The notes below the pieces were generated by a model. It was not told the origin of the DNA, made no database searches, and saw nothing but the letters and a program-made list of their open reading frames with translations. 64,000 bases of DNA from Clostridiales bacterium (GTDB lineage Bacteria; Bacillota; Clostridia; Christensenellales; Aristaeellaceae): positions 1-64,000 of the forward strand of contig SVGQ01000002.1 of assembly GCA_015056245.1 (NCBI GenBank), read 5' to 3'. The translations under genes and the position numbers were made by a program. How positions within the stretch are numbered: position 1 is the first letter of the stretch; every line of letters begins with the position of its first letter. Of this stretch, positions 11,203-21,479 are shown piece by piece.

Positions 11203-13293
11203 TCACACACCATTGAGCAGATCCTGATAGGTAGGCATAGGCCAATCCTGCTTGCCCACCATTACTTCCAGCGCATCGCCGGCAGCGCGGATACGGGTCA
11301 TGGCAGCGATAACGCTATCCCGGGTATGCTGGGCGCGGGTGAGGATATCCTCCGAACGATTGGCTTCGTCCAAAGCACATTCCAGCTCATCAATGCCGGT
11401 CTGGAGAGCCTCCAGCTGCTGATGCAGCCCGGTGAGCAGACGGCGCTCCACCGTGGGCTGCACCTCGGGGCATACGTCCAAGAGGCTGCGCACGGAGGCT
11501 GCCACCTTGCCGGAGAAGGAAATGGCGGCAGGAATGATCAGATGGCGGGCCATATCCAGCATGCTCAGGGCTTCGATATCCACCACCTTGACATAGTTCT
11601 CCATGTGGATATCGTAGCGGGAGTGCATTTCCTCCCGGGTGTAGACCTTCTGGCGCTCAAACAGGGCGATGTTGTGCTCATCCAGATAGTGAGGCAGCGC
11701 GTCCACAGTGGTGGGCAGGTTGGAAAGACCGCGGCGGGCGGCTTCCTGCTTCCATGCGTCATCGTAGCCGTTGCCGTTGAAGATGATGCGCATATGATCG
11801 CTCAGCGTACGGCGGATGAGGGCATCCACGGCAGCAGTGAAGTCGTCGGCGGCTTCCAGCTCGTCAGCCATCTTTTGCAGGGTATCGGCGATGGCGGTGT
11901 TCAGCACCACATTGGGTGCGCTGATGCTCTGGGCACTGCCCAGAGAACGGAACTCGAACTTGTTGCCGGTAAAGGCAAAGGGCGAGGTACGGTTGCGGTC
12001 GGTGGTATCCTTGGGGAACTTGGGCAGGATGTGCACACCCAGGCGCATGGCTTCCCGCTCGTGGGTTTCGTAGCGGCTGGCGCTGACAATGCTCTCAATG
12101 ATGGCGGTGAGCTCGTCACCCAGGAAGATGGATACAATGGCAGGCGGGGCTTCATGGGCGCCCAGACGGTGATCGTTGCCCGCACTGGCAACTGTGATGC
12201 GCAGCATGTCCTGATAATCATCCACAGCGGCGATGACCGCAGAGAGGAACAGCAGGAACTGAGCATTCTCGCTGGGGGTATCACCGGGATCCAGCAGGTT
12301 GATGCCAGTGTTGGTGGACAGGGCGTAATTGTTGTGTTTGCCGCTGCCGTTGATGCCGCCAAAAGGCTTTTCGTGAAGCAGGCAAACCAGATTATGCCGG
12401 TCAGCCACTTTCTTCATGATCTCCATGGTGAGCTGATTGTGGTCGGCGGCGATGTTGACAATAGAGAACACAGGGGCCATCTCGTGCTGGGCAGGAGCAG
12501 CCTCGTTGTGCTTGGTCTTGGACAGGACACCCAGCTTCCACAGCTCGTTGTCCAGATCCTGCATAAAGGCCTGCACCCGGGGCTTGATAACGCCGAAGTA
12601 GTGATCGTCCAGTTCCTGCCCCTTGGGCGGACGAGCGCCGAACAGGGTGCGACCGGTGGTGACCAGATCGGGGCGCTGCCGCCACTGATCCTTGTCCACC
12701 AGGAAATATTCCTGCTCCGCGCCCACGGTGGGGAACACCCGCACCACGCCGGTGTGACCGAAAAGTTTCAGAATGCGCAAAGCCTGCTTGTTCAGGCACT
12801 CCATGGAGCGAAGCAGGGGCGTCTTCTGGTCCAGCGCCTGCCCGCCGAAGGAGCAGAAAGCAGTGGGGATGCACAGGGTACCATCCTTGATGAAGGCATA
12901 GCTGGTAGGATCCCATGCAGTGTAACCGCGAGCCTCAAAAGTTGCGCGCAGACCGCCGGATGGGAAGGAGCTGGCATCGCTTTCGCCCTGCACCAGTTCC
13001 TTGCCGCTGAACTCCAACAGCACCGTGCCGTCCTTCTTGGGGGAAATGAAAGCATCGTGCTTGCCAGCGGTCACGCCCGTCATAGGCTGGAACCAGTGGG
13101 TAAAGTGGGTAGCGCCCTTTTCCAGCGCCCAGTCCTTCATGGCGTTTGCCACAATGCTGGCAATAGCCGGATTCAGGGAACGGCCTTCCTCGGTGGTGCG
13201 CTTGAGAGCCATATATGTTTCTTTGGGCAGACGCTTTTGCATCACATTATCATCAAAAACGTTCTCACCAAACAAATCGAAGGGATTGCTCAT
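11203..13293 (-). CDS. glnN: Type III glutamine synthetase (GlnN)
   Basis: KDGTVLLEFSGKELVQGESDASSFPSGGLRATFEARGYTAWDPTSYAF; KPFGGINGSGKHNNYALST. Confidence 0.95.
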   Translation of the reverse strand: MSNPFDLFGENVFDDNVMQKRLPKETYMALKRTTEEGRSLNPAIASIVANAMKDWALEKGATHFTHWFQPMTGVTAGKHDAFISPKKDGTVLLEFSGKELVQGESDASSFPSGGLRATFEARGYTAWDPTSYAFIKDGTLCIPTAFCSFGGQALDQKTPLLRSMECLNKQALRILKLFGHTGVVRVFPTVGAEQEYFLVDKDQWRQRPDLVTTGRTLFGARPPKGQELDDHYFGVIKPRVQAFMQDLDNELWKLGVLSKTKHNEAAPAQHEMAPVFSIVNIAADHNQLTMEIMKKVADRHNLVCLLHEKPFGGINGSGKHNNYALSTNTGINLLDPGDTPSENAQFLLFLSAVIAAVDDYQDMLRITVASAGNDHRLGAHEAPPAIVSIFLGDELTAIIESIVSASRYETHEREAMRLGVHILPKFPKDTTDRNRTSPFAFTGNKFEFRSLGSAQSISAPNVVLNTAIADTLQKMADELEAADDFTAAVDALIRRTLSDHMRIIFNGNGYDDAWKQEAARRGLSNLPTTVDALPHYLDEHNIALFERQKVYTREEMHSRYDIHMENYVKVVDIEALSMLDMARHLIIPAAISFSGKVAASVRSLLDVCPEVQPTVERRLLTGLHQQLEALQTGIDELECALDEANRSEDILTRAQHTRDSVIAAMTRIRAAGDALEVMVGKQDWPMPTYQDLLNGV

Positions 13294-13479
13294 GCTTTCA
13301 ACTCCCGTGCCGCACTGACGGCAAAATATCACGGCGGCGCGTGGAAGCAATCCATGCGCCGCGTTCTTTGCATTATAAGCGATGGACGATGGGCTGTCAA
13401 GGCATTGGAAGAAAGGTTGTTTCATGATGTATGGTTTGAAAAAGGCAAGTAACGGATTCTGCCAACGCTGCACAGGGAA

Positions 13480-13517
13480 GAAAAAAGATCCGCTCCTGGA
13501 CACACCGGAGCGGATTC
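13480..13517 (-). terminator. Rho-independent terminator
   Basis: Minus strand gaatccgctccggtgtgtccaggagcggatcttttttc. Confidence 0.8.
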
Positions 13518-13609
13518 TGACTGTCGATAAGCCTATGTTTGTTGTTCAAAGCCGCGCATCCTGCGCCATTGCTGTTCACCATGCTCATGGAAAAACGCAG
13601 CAGTGACTT

Positions 13610-13786
13610 GGTTGGCGGACTCTGCCCACACCCGGCAGGGCGATGGGGAGGAAATGCCTGCCATGTTTGCACTTGCGCAAACCGCAAAGCGACCCGCAGC
13701 CGCAAGCCAAAGCAGGGGCCGAACACGGTCGTGCCCTGACTGCTGACTGAGACTGCGAAACCTGATCCCCTGCACCCCGCACGTTT
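13610..13786. repeat. Dispersed palindrome-rich intergenic element (copy B)
   Basis: Shares CTCTGCCCACACCCGGCAGG and the GCACTTGCGC...GCGACCCGCAG...CCCCTGCACCCCGCAC module with copies at 38650 and 57540. Confidence 0.65.
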
Positions 13787-13790
13787 CTTT

Positions 13791-15488
13791 TCAGGCAGCC
13801 GGCTCTTCCTGCGCTGATGGCTCAGCCGTTTCAGCACCATCCGCAGGCTGTGCCTCCACAGCCGCCGGGTCAGCCTGCTCAGCTGCCGCCTCATCTGCAG
13901 GGCTGATCATTTCCGTGCTGCTCAGAAAGAAACTGACAGCCTTGCCGCCCTCGGTGAGCAAATTAGCCAGCAGGGCTTCCAGCTTTTCGCCGGAAAGGGT
14001 CAAGGCAGAGATGGCATTGCCCGGGACCGCCTCCACCTGCCACTGGCGGCGGGTCTGCCCCGCAAAGGTCAGATCGATCACCTGCGCCCGTTCCTCGCCG
14101 GAGATCTTCACCGCGATATCCACCTGAGTGGATGAGGTCTGGGGCGTTTTACTGCTGAAGCGGCTATCCACCTGCACCTGCAACGGCAGGAAAGCATCCG
14201 GAGCTGTTCCATTGGGGTTGGGTTCCAGCCGCAGCTGCCAGTTGTCAGTATAAACATTCCAGTCGCCGTCCTCCCTGGTCTGGACAGCCTGGCGGCTCAG
14301 GGTGAAAGCCACATCCGGCAGCGGCTTTGCCTCTTCATCGGGCTTGACGGCAAAGCTTTCAGCGCTCCGATCCGTCACTTTGAAGGTGCCCTGATACACC
14401 GTTACATCCGTCATGCTGCGGTACGTCAGGTAGGCGATCTCCGCGCTGCGCTCGCCGCTTTCCATGGTCAGGGTGTTGGTATCCGGCAGATCGCCTTCGC
14501 CCCGCTCCCGGTCATAACGCAGGGTCACAGGGCCGCCCTCTGCATCATAGAAAGGCAGGGACAGGTGCAAAGCCACGGTTTCGCCGTGCATGTCCAGTGT
14601 GCGGCTCAGCTTCATATCGCCCTGAAGAGGCAGGGCATCAATGGCAGCAAAATAGTAGGGCTGATACTCCGGGTTCAGCAGCAGCGCAGCGGTTTGATCA
14701 TCCAGATAACCGGCAAGGCTCTGGCGGGCGTATTCATCGCTGAGCAGATCCAACACCAGCTGACTGGCCTGCGCCTTGATGTTGGCAGGCGGTACCTGAT
14801 AGGTCACCGTGATGATCGCGCTGCCATCCTCCAACCGGCCCAACTCAGCATTCTGCCGGTAGCCCTCGATCCAGAGGTCCATCCGCAGGCTCATCTTCTC
14901 CACAATGGCTTCCAGCGATTCCCGCTGCGCTTCATCAGCAAAGCCTTGCAGATGAAGCAGCATCGGCAGCGCCAGCTTGAGCAGCGACGGCATGCCGCTG
15001 ATCTTCAGCGCGCTCTGCACACCGGGCAGTGCCTGTCCCAGCAGAGTGCTGTCGCCTTCATCGGCTGCTGGATTGAGCAGTTCCTCCACAGAAAGCTGCA
15101 TCCAATCCTCACCCAATAGCGGTGACTGTGCTGTCAGTACGCCATTCATCAGCTGAAAGTGCGCGTCCGTCACCGCAGTCTCTCCATCCATCAGCGCTGC
15201 ATCCAGACGATGCTGGGGCAGAGAATCGTTGGTGGGGCACACATAAATATAGTCCCAGTCCACCAGAAAAGGCTTGCTGGTCACCCTCGCCTCTCCCTGC
15301 ACGGCTTCGTTGGCAGAGAGGGCTACTTCCAGCGTGCCGCTGAAACCGCTGCCGGAGGCCAGCTGCCGGAACAGCTTATAAGCCATGGTGTAGTCTACCT
15401 GCGCCGCCAGCGCGGAGGTGATCAGGCTCAGGCACAGCACCAGCGCCATCAGCGCGCTGCCCAGACGGGCCAGTCGGTTGTTCTTCAT
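13791..15488 (-). CDS. Secreted protein of unknown function (565 aa)
   Basis: Signal peptide MKNNRLARLGSALMALVLCLSLITSALA; no recognised domain; acidic Ala/Glu/Pro tail. Confidence 0.7.
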   Translation of the reverse strand: MKNNRLARLGSALMALVLCLSLITSALAAQVDYTMAYKLFRQLASGSGFSGTLEVALSANEAVQGEARVTSKPFLVDWDYIYVCPTNDSLPQHRLDAALMDGETAVTDAHFQLMNGVLTAQSPLLGEDWMQLSVEELLNPAADEGDSTLLGQALPGVQSALKISGMPSLLKLALPMLLHLQGFADEAQRESLEAIVEKMSLRMDLWIEGYRQNAELGRLEDGSAIITVTYQVPPANIKAQASQLVLDLLSDEYARQSLAGYLDDQTAALLLNPEYQPYYFAAIDALPLQGDMKLSRTLDMHGETVALHLSLPFYDAEGGPVTLRYDRERGEGDLPDTNTLTMESGERSAEIAYLTYRSMTDVTVYQGTFKVTDRSAESFAVKPDEEAKPLPDVAFTLSRQAVQTREDGDWNVYTDNWQLRLEPNPNGTAPDAFLPLQVQVDSRFSSKTPQTSSTQVDIAVKISGEERAQVIDLTFAGQTRRQWQVEAVPGNAISALTLSGEKLEALLANLLTEGGKAVSFFLSSTEMISPADEAAAEQADPAAVEAQPADGAETAEPSAQEEPAA

Positions 15489-15511
15489 GCTTTCAGCCTC
15501 CTCGCATTCCT

Positions 15512-17107
15512 TTACAGATCGCCCAGCAGCGATAAGAATGCTGCATAGTCCACATCCGTCATGTTATCAATGAGCAAACGGAGAGGTTCGCCGGGCAGTT
15601 TGCCGAGTGCAATCAGCAATACGCCTGCGCCCCGCTGCGCCATCTCCTCCAGCAGCATATCCCGCTGTTCCTGCCCCACCAGATCCAGATCCACCGTCTG
15701 CATGGTTTCCGGTACTGGGTAGGACACCATGCCGATGGGCGGATTCCCTACCAAAAACCCTTGGAGAGAATCGTCGCTCCAAACCACATCCACATTCTGT
15801 GCAAGGCTGCTGCCCGCCACGGACGGATCCCGCGGATTCACATCCACCGCAAACAGGCTGCCGCTGGCTGCTGCTTCATCCAGCGCCTGCGCGGGTTCCT
15901 CATCCAGCAGGAAAGTCAGATCCCGGTAGACGGTTTTTCCCTGATGTTCTTCCAAATTCACCTGTCCGCTGAGCACTCCGCTGCCTTGGGCGCTGGTAAG
16001 GGTCAATTCCGGGGTGATGGTGGTGACCGTGGTCACGGTATCTCCGCCGGAGAGATCTTTCTCGGTGGTCACCACGCTGCCAGTCAAGGTCTGCTGGCTG
16101 CCGTCCCTGACCAAAGTCAGCTGGTCTTTGTTGATAATCGTTCCGTTGCGGCTGTCATCCTTGATGGTCAGCTCGCACTCCCGGCTCAGTTGCAGCTTTC
16201 CGTCTTCGCCGGTGGTGTTGGTCCGCTGCGCTTCAATGACCCGCTTGTGCTTGGGCGACTTGACCTCGACCAGCTCATAGCGGTAGGTATCCTTGCTTTG
16301 TTCCGCTTCCCGGGTAAAGGCCCACTGATAGGCCAACGTCCATTTATCCTCAGGAGTCAGATACACGCTGCCCTTCATGTACAACGCCAGCGGCGTACCG
16401 TTTTCCTCATCAAAATACAAGGCTACGGTAAATTGATCTGCACAGGTAAGGGTTTGCAGCTTTTCCCGGAAGGACTGCTCCATACCGCAGCCAAGCACCC
16501 GGATGATCTGCGGCAACAGCTTTTCGCTGTCCTGCTTGCTCAGGCGGGCCAAGCGTACCCAGCGGGCGTAGCCGATGCCGGAAATCTTATAATTCGCTGC
16601 TTTTTCCTCAGCATAGGGGGTAATGGCCTCCGTCAGCGCCTCATAGCAGTTTTCTGCATCGATGATGGCGGTGTGCAGATCAAAGGCAGGTTCCGCAGCC
16701 ATTTCATTCCCGCTGATCAGGTCCATGGGCGAACCGTTTGCTACCAGTACCCGATTGGGCAGCAAACTGGTGACCATCGCCATACGGTTGTCCCGCAGAG
16801 CCTCTTCAACAGTGAACACGGATTCACCGCCAGCGGTAAAGCTCATCTGGGTGCCGTCATCCAGAATGCGGGTCTCCACCCGGATATGCTCCAGCGTTTC
16901 ATTGAGCATGGAGGTGATCTCCTCGCCAAAGGGCTGGAGGGTGTTCAGCTGAATGCCCAAGGAAAAAGTGGTATCGCTGTTGATATCCAAAAAACCGGAC
17001 AGCTGATCATCCACCCAGCCAAGTTCAGCCAGCGCGCCGGTGCACAGAAGGCACAAGGCCGCCGCAAGGGCAAGCGCCCTTCTCCAGATCGGTTTCACAG
17101 CAGTCAC
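15512..17107 (-). CDS. Secreted protein of unknown function (531 aa)
   Basis: Signal peptide; adjacent to and distantly resembling the 565-aa neighbour. Confidence 0.7.
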   Translation of the reverse strand: MTAVKPIWRRALALAAALCLLCTGALAELGWVDDQLSGFLDINSDTTFSLGIQLNTLQPFGEEITSMLNETLEHIRVETRILDDGTQMSFTAGGESVFTVEEALRDNRMAMVTSLLPNRVLVANGSPMDLISGNEMAAEPAFDLHTAIIDAENCYEALTEAITPYAEEKAANYKISGIGYARWVRLARLSKQDSEKLLPQIIRVLGCGMEQSFREKLQTLTCADQFTVALYFDEENGTPLALYMKGSVYLTPEDKWTLAYQWAFTREAEQSKDTYRYELVEVKSPKHKRVIEAQRTNTTGEDGKLQLSRECELTIKDDSRNGTIINKDQLTLVRDGSQQTLTGSVVTTEKDLSGGDTVTTVTTITPELTLTSAQGSGVLSGQVNLEEHQGKTVYRDLTFLLDEEPAQALDEAAASGSLFAVDVNPRDPSVAGSSLAQNVDVVWSDDSLQGFLVGNPPIGMVSYPVPETMQTVDLDLVGQEQRDMLLEEMAQRGAGVLLIALGKLPGEPLRLLIDNMTDVDYAAFLSLLGDL

Positions 17108-17133
17108 TCCTTTATTTCGTCAGCCAACACGGC

Positions 17134-18090
17134 TCAATCCAACAGCCGCAGAAGCAGGTTATTGAGTTCATCCAACGATTTCGCCATGTTCAGTTCCCGG
17201 CGCAGGGCTGTAGCGCCCCGGAGACCGCCAATGTAATGCCCGATATGCTTGCGCATTTCCATCACGCCCAGCCGTTCCCCCTTGAAATCCACCATCCAAC
17301 GGGCATGGCTGAGGGCGGTATCCACCCGTTCCTGCAGGGTGACGGGCTGTGCCTCCGTGCCGCGGATGGCAGCCAGCGATTCCCGGAACAGCCACGGATT
17401 CCCCATGGCGCCCCGGCCGATCATCAGGCTGTCGCAGCCGGATTCCCGCAAAATACGCGCAGCGTCGCTGCCGGTGAACACATCACCATTGGCGATCACG
17501 GGAATGGTAAGCTGCTCCCGGATACGGGCAATGGCAGCATAATCCGCTTTACCGCTGTACTGCTGCTGGCGGGTGCGCCCATGGACGCACAGCCACTTGA
17601 GCCCAAGACTCTGGGCAGCTTTGCCCAGCTCCACCGCGTTCATGCTGTCCTCATCGTAGCCCAGACGGGTTTTCACCGTTACCGGCAGATGGGTGCTGTT
17701 TTTCACGGCCTCCATGATCTTGTATGCCAGATCCGGCTTGAGCAAAAGCGCGCTGCCTTCGCCGGAGTGCACCACTTTGCGGGCAGGGCAGCCCATGTTG
17801 ATATCAATGGACTGGAACCGGCCCAACGCGGTCACCCGCTGGGTAGCCTCCGCCATTACGGAAGGATCCCTGCCGAACAGCTGGCAGGCGGTGTTGGTTT
17901 CCTCGGGATGCACTTCCAGCAAATGGCGGTACACCATGTTGCCGGGCTTGGCGCACATCAGACCCATGGCGCTGACCATCTCGGAGCATGCATAGTTGGC
18001 CCCCATCCGGTAGCACAATACACGCATGGGCCAGTCGGTCATACCCGCCATGGGCGCTAATCCAAAAACGTTAGGCTGTTCCGTTTTCAT
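17134..18090 (-). CDS. dusB: tRNA-dihydrouridine synthase B
   Basis: LAPMAGMTDWPMRVLCYRMGANYACSEMVSAMGL; DINMGCPARKVVHSGEGSALL; VTVKTRLGYD; IPVIANGDVFTGSDA. Confidence 0.96.
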   Translation of the reverse strand: MKTEQPNVFGLAPMAGMTDWPMRVLCYRMGANYACSEMVSAMGLMCAKPGNMVYRHLLEVHPEETNTACQLFGRDPSVMAEATQRVTALGRFQSIDINMGCPARKVVHSGEGSALLLKPDLAYKIMEAVKNSTHLPVTVKTRLGYDEDSMNAVELGKAAQSLGLKWLCVHGRTRQQQYSGKADYAAIARIREQLTIPVIANGDVFTGSDAARILRESGCDSLMIGRGAMGNPWLFRESLAAIRGTEAQPVTLQERVDTALSHARWMVDFKGERLGVMEMRKHIGHYIGGLRGATALRRELNMAKSLDELNNLLLRLLD

Positions 18091-19754
18091 GCATCCTTGC
18101 TCCCGGTTGCGCAGGGGAAGGCGGCAATGCGGCCTTCTGCTCCCGCATAGGGGATCAGCGTCAGTTCATAGGCCTGACCCATGGCTACCCGCTGGGGCGG
18201 CGGCATGATGAAACCGCCCTTCTCCTTCCATTCAGGAGCAGCACAGGCAGCCAGCATCACCCGGGGATCGTTGCCATGCTGGTCAGGGGTCATGCGGTAT
18301 CCTTCCACAAGCGCATAGCGCCATTCCACACTGGTCTTGGGCAGGGAGAAAGCCATCAACTGATTGCCGCACCACACGGAGGCGCTGTTGCGATAGCCTT
18401 TTTCCAGACGGGGAGACAGATCGTAACTGAGCACAACCTCATCGCCGTTATGGAAGGTACGGCTGATGGCATACATTTCACCGGCTGCTGCCTCACGCCC
18501 GCTGACATCGCCGATGGACACACTGACATTCTCGGCATAGGCAGGCACACGGATCTGCAGCGCGAAACGGACTGGCTGACGGCTTTCCACCTTCACGGAC
18601 AACTGACGGTGCCAAAGGCCGCTCACCTTGGCAGTGAGGCGCACCGGCACGCCGCCAAAGCGGGTCACGCAGCCGCCATCCACTGGCAACATCAGCGACA
18701 CCGTTTCGTCATCCTTGGCGAGCCATACACTGCGGCGCAGGGCATAAAGGGCTCTGAGCAGGCTGGTCACCTGATCCTTCTCCGGCTTATGGGACTGGCA
18801 GGTATCATCATCTGCCAGACGGTTGGTGGGGGACAGATCCCGCACGCCGCCGTCGGTCATCATATCGCAAATTCCGTTCAGGAGCAGCTTTTCCAGACGG
18901 TCTGCCGCAGCAGGATCGCCGCTTGACAAAAGAATATCCAACCCGGCTTCGATCTGAGCGCACAGTGCTTCCAGCGATACAGCGCGGGCGGGGTCGCGGC
19001 CCGCCAGATAGGGATCCGCAGAGAATGCGCCCAAGGGCATACCATGGTAGCGCATCAAGCCAGCCATACCCGTCTGGGAAGCAGTCGCATCCCGTCCACT
19101 GCCGCTGTACTGGGCCAACAGAGCCGTCATGGCAAGGGAGTCCGCCATACCCTGACCTGCGGCAAAGCGTTCCATACGATCATAGTAAGCCTGCTCATCC
19201 GCGTTGGCGGCGGTGGTTTCAGGCCGGTATTCCTTGATAAAGGGGAAGGAATGCATCAAGCCGGAGGCATCCGGCAGGCGAGAGCGCAGCTTTTCCATCA
19301 GGCTGAGCAGGAACTGCTGACCAGTGCGGCGGTACAGCTCCACCGCCAGACGCAGAGCATCCGCGCCGATGGGAAACAGCTTTTCCTCACTGATGTGGGG
19401 CAGCGCATCCATAAAAGTACGGGTGGAATCCAGCACCCGCAGCATGCCTTCTTTGTCCCGGTTGGCAGCAGCGATCATCATGCCCGCCAAAAGCGCGCGA
19501 ACCAGCTCGTCTGCATTTTCGGGCAGCTGCTCCGCCAGATCCTCCAGCGGCGGCATGGGCGGCATCTGGGCATAGCCGCCCAGTTTGCTGGCAAGCACCG
19601 CATCCAGTGCGGACATATTGTTCAGATCGACCATGGTCAGCACTTGCTGACAGCGCTGGTTCCACTGACCATCCAGATGGACGGCGCTGTCCGGCAGGGT
19701 CACATAGGCGGGGTCAACCAAAGGGGCGCGGCGATAAGCGGTTGCGGTGGGCAT
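18087..19754 (-). CDS. GH127 (beta-L-arabinofuranosidase)-like protein
   Basis: C-terminal FALQIRVPAYAENVSVSIGD... region and QWNQRCQQVL N-term resemble GH127/DUF1680; some catalytic motifs not identifiable by eye. Confidence 0.55.
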   Translation of the reverse strand: MPTATAYRRAPLVDPAYVTLPDSAVHLDGQWNQRCQQVLTMVDLNNMSALDAVLASKLGGYAQMPPMPPLEDLAEQLPENADELVRALLAGMMIAAANRDKEGMLRVLDSTRTFMDALPHISEEKLFPIGADALRLAVELYRRTGQQFLLSLMEKLRSRLPDASGLMHSFPFIKEYRPETTAANADEQAYYDRMERFAAGQGMADSLAMTALLAQYSGSGRDATASQTGMAGLMRYHGMPLGAFSADPYLAGRDPARAVSLEALCAQIEAGLDILLSSGDPAAADRLEKLLLNGICDMMTDGGVRDLSPTNRLADDDTCQSHKPEKDQVTSLLRALYALRRSVWLAKDDETVSLMLPVDGGCVTRFGGVPVRLTAKVSGLWHRQLSVKVESRQPVRFALQIRVPAYAENVSVSIGDVSGREAAAGEMYAISRTFHNGDEVVLSYDLSPRLEKGYRNSASVWCGNQLMAFSLPKTSVEWRYALVEGYRMTPDQHGNDPRVMLAACAAPEWKEKGGFIMPPPQRVAMGQAYELTLIPYAGAEGRIAAFPCATGSKDA

Positions 19755-19809
19755 TGGATCTACTCTCCATTCAGGCGGTAAACGCCGATAATATACGCTA
19801 TTCTACACC

Positions 19810-19837
19810 ATTATAGCGCATTTTTCCCCAAGGTCAA
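19810..19837 (-). promoter_or_regulatory. Sigma-A type promoter for GH127-like/dusB
   Basis: Minus strand TTGACC-N16-TATAAT. Confidence 0.6.
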
Positions 19838-19843
19838 TACGCC

Positions 19844-19872
19844 TTGCCCCGGGATGTGAAAATGTGTATAAT
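19844..19872 (+). promoter_or_regulatory. Sigma-A type promoter
   Basis: TTGCCC-N17-TATAAT upstream of the 104-aa ORF. Confidence 0.5.
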
Positions 19873-19900
19873 ACCATCATATGCAAGGAGGGATCGGCTT

Positions 19901-20215
19901 ATGGCAGCCATGGACAATCAGGGCAAACTCTGGATTCGCTTATTGAAAAAGCACAAGGTGACCACCAGTCTGATGGTGCCCTGTACCCGGGACGACCCTC
20001 AGGAAGCGCTGCGGCTGGCGTTGCCCTCGCTGGATCTGAGCCAGCCCATGTGGCTGAGCCGCCACCAGAACGATTGGGATGAATACGCTCTCACCCGCTT
20101 CAAACCCGAGCATTTTGTGGACTCCGTGCCCTTTGACAGCATGGAGATCAGCTATGTATACGCGGAGGACGAAGGCAAAACCCAGCGCAGACGGCATGTG
20201 CTGGAGGATGTGTAA
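19901..20215 (+). CDS. Small conserved-looking hypothetical protein (104 aa)
   Basis: RBS aaggaggg then ATG; promoter upstream; product unknown. Confidence 0.7.
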   Translation: MAAMDNQGKLWIRLLKKHKVTTSLMVPCTRDDPQEALRLALPSLDLSQPMWLSRHQNDWDEYALTRFKPEHFVDSVPFDSMEISYVYAEDEGKTQRRRHVLEDV

Positions 20216-20260
20216 GCAATCGCTGTTTCCCCTCTCCCCCACTCCCAGAAAGGATGCGTG

Positions 20261-20842
20261 ATGAGCCCAATGAAACCGTTGATGCTCTGTCTGTTGATGC
20301 TGACTCTGCTGCTAATGCCCGTTTGCGGACTTGCCACCGCCGAAACGGCGGCAATTGAACCCGCCATCGAAACCCGCGTCTTCAAGGATATGGACATTCC
20401 AGCGTTCCTGCTTACCTCAGAAGACCTGCACGATGGCGCATGGGATCCCGTCATCGCCAAAACCAGCGACGGCTCCCTGTCCCCCCAGCTCAGCTGGGAG
20501 CACGTGCCCGGGGCTGCCTGCTATGTGATCTACATGGTGGATACCAACGTGATGGATTTCGTGCACTGGATGAGCAACAATGTAACCGAAACCATGCTTC
20601 CTCAGGGCTGGGCCGTTAAGGAAGAATACGTTGGTCCTTATCCCCCGCCCTTTGAAACCCACAACTATGATGTGTATGTGCTGGCCCTGCGGGAGCCTGT
20701 GGAAGCCATCAAGGGCACCTTCAACGCTGCCAATGTCTTTTTTGCCAAGAACGTGCTGTATCTGGATACCCCGGCGGAAGGCATCACCGGCAATCTGCTG
20801 GGGTATGGCTACCTGAGCGGCACCTATACCGGAAAAGAGTAA
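20261..20842 (+). CDS. YbhB/YbcL (PEBP/Raf kinase inhibitor-like) family secreted protein
   Basis: SPQLSWEHVPGAACYVIYMVDTN.MDFVHWMSNN; FETHNYDVYVLAL. Confidence 0.85.
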   Translation: MSPMKPLMLCLLMLTLLLMPVCGLATAETAAIEPAIETRVFKDMDIPAFLLTSEDLHDGAWDPVIAKTSDGSLSPQLSWEHVPGAACYVIYMVDTNVMDFVHWMSNNVTETMLPQGWAVKEEYVGPYPPPFETHNYDVYVLALREPVEAIKGTFNAANVFFAKNVLYLDTPAEGITGNLLGYGYLSGTYTGKE

Positions 20843-20850
20843 CAATCGAT

Positions 20851-20889
20851 ACAGAAACACCACCGGAAATCCTCCGGTGGTGTTTCTGT
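20851..20889 (+). terminator. Rho-independent terminator (probably bidirectional)
   Basis: acagaaacaccaccggaaatcctccggtggtgtttctgt. Confidence 0.8.
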
Positions 20890-20921
20890 ATTCTGTCATC
20901 TTTCAACGCGTGCGGTCAGTG

Positions 20922-21446
20922 TCAGACCAATCGCAGGTAGTACTCATCATCGCTTTCAAAGATACCTGTTTTCCTGAAACCATGCCGTTCGTAGAACCGT
21001 CCGGCTTGCTTGTTGTCCCGATGGACGCCCAAAGCCAGCGAACGTCTGCCGAATTCCTGATAGACCTGCTCAACCGCCATTTCCAGAATTTTGCCCCCAA
21101 GGCCTTGATTCCGCCAAGCACGGTCCACCACAAAGCCCATGACCCGATAGAATGGTTCTCTTCTCATTTCCGCAGGATCCGTCTCCCACGCAAGGGCTTC
21201 TCCTATCATGATCAAGCCAATATAGGCATCATTGATCCGGGCCAGGTAGGTATGACCGATCAGGTGGTTTGCAAGCCCATATTCGCTCTGTTCCATGATG
21301 GTCTCAGCTGTGTCCACCCATTCCTCGGGGATATCATCCCGATCGATCGCGCAGGCATAAGGGAAGTTTTCATGGGTCAGCTGCTCAAGGATCAACTGCC
21401 GCGGATGCGTTGATGGGTTGGGCTTGTTTCCATCTTTTGTTTTCAT
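20922..21446 (-). CDS. GNAT family N-acetyltransferase
   Basis: VMGFVVDRAWRNQGLGGKILEMAVEQVYQEFG...NKQAGRFYERHGF. Confidence 0.88.
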   Translation of the reverse strand: MKTKDGNKPNPSTHPRQLILEQLTHENFPYACAIDRDDIPEEWVDTAETIMEQSEYGLANHLIGHTYLARINDAYIGLIMIGEALAWETDPAEMRREPFYRVMGFVVDRAWRNQGLGGKILEMAVEQVYQEFGRRSLALGVHRDNKQAGRFYERHGFRKTGIFESDDEYYLRLV

Positions 21447-21479
21447 CCGTTCACCCCACGATTGACTGGTGGCGCTCGC

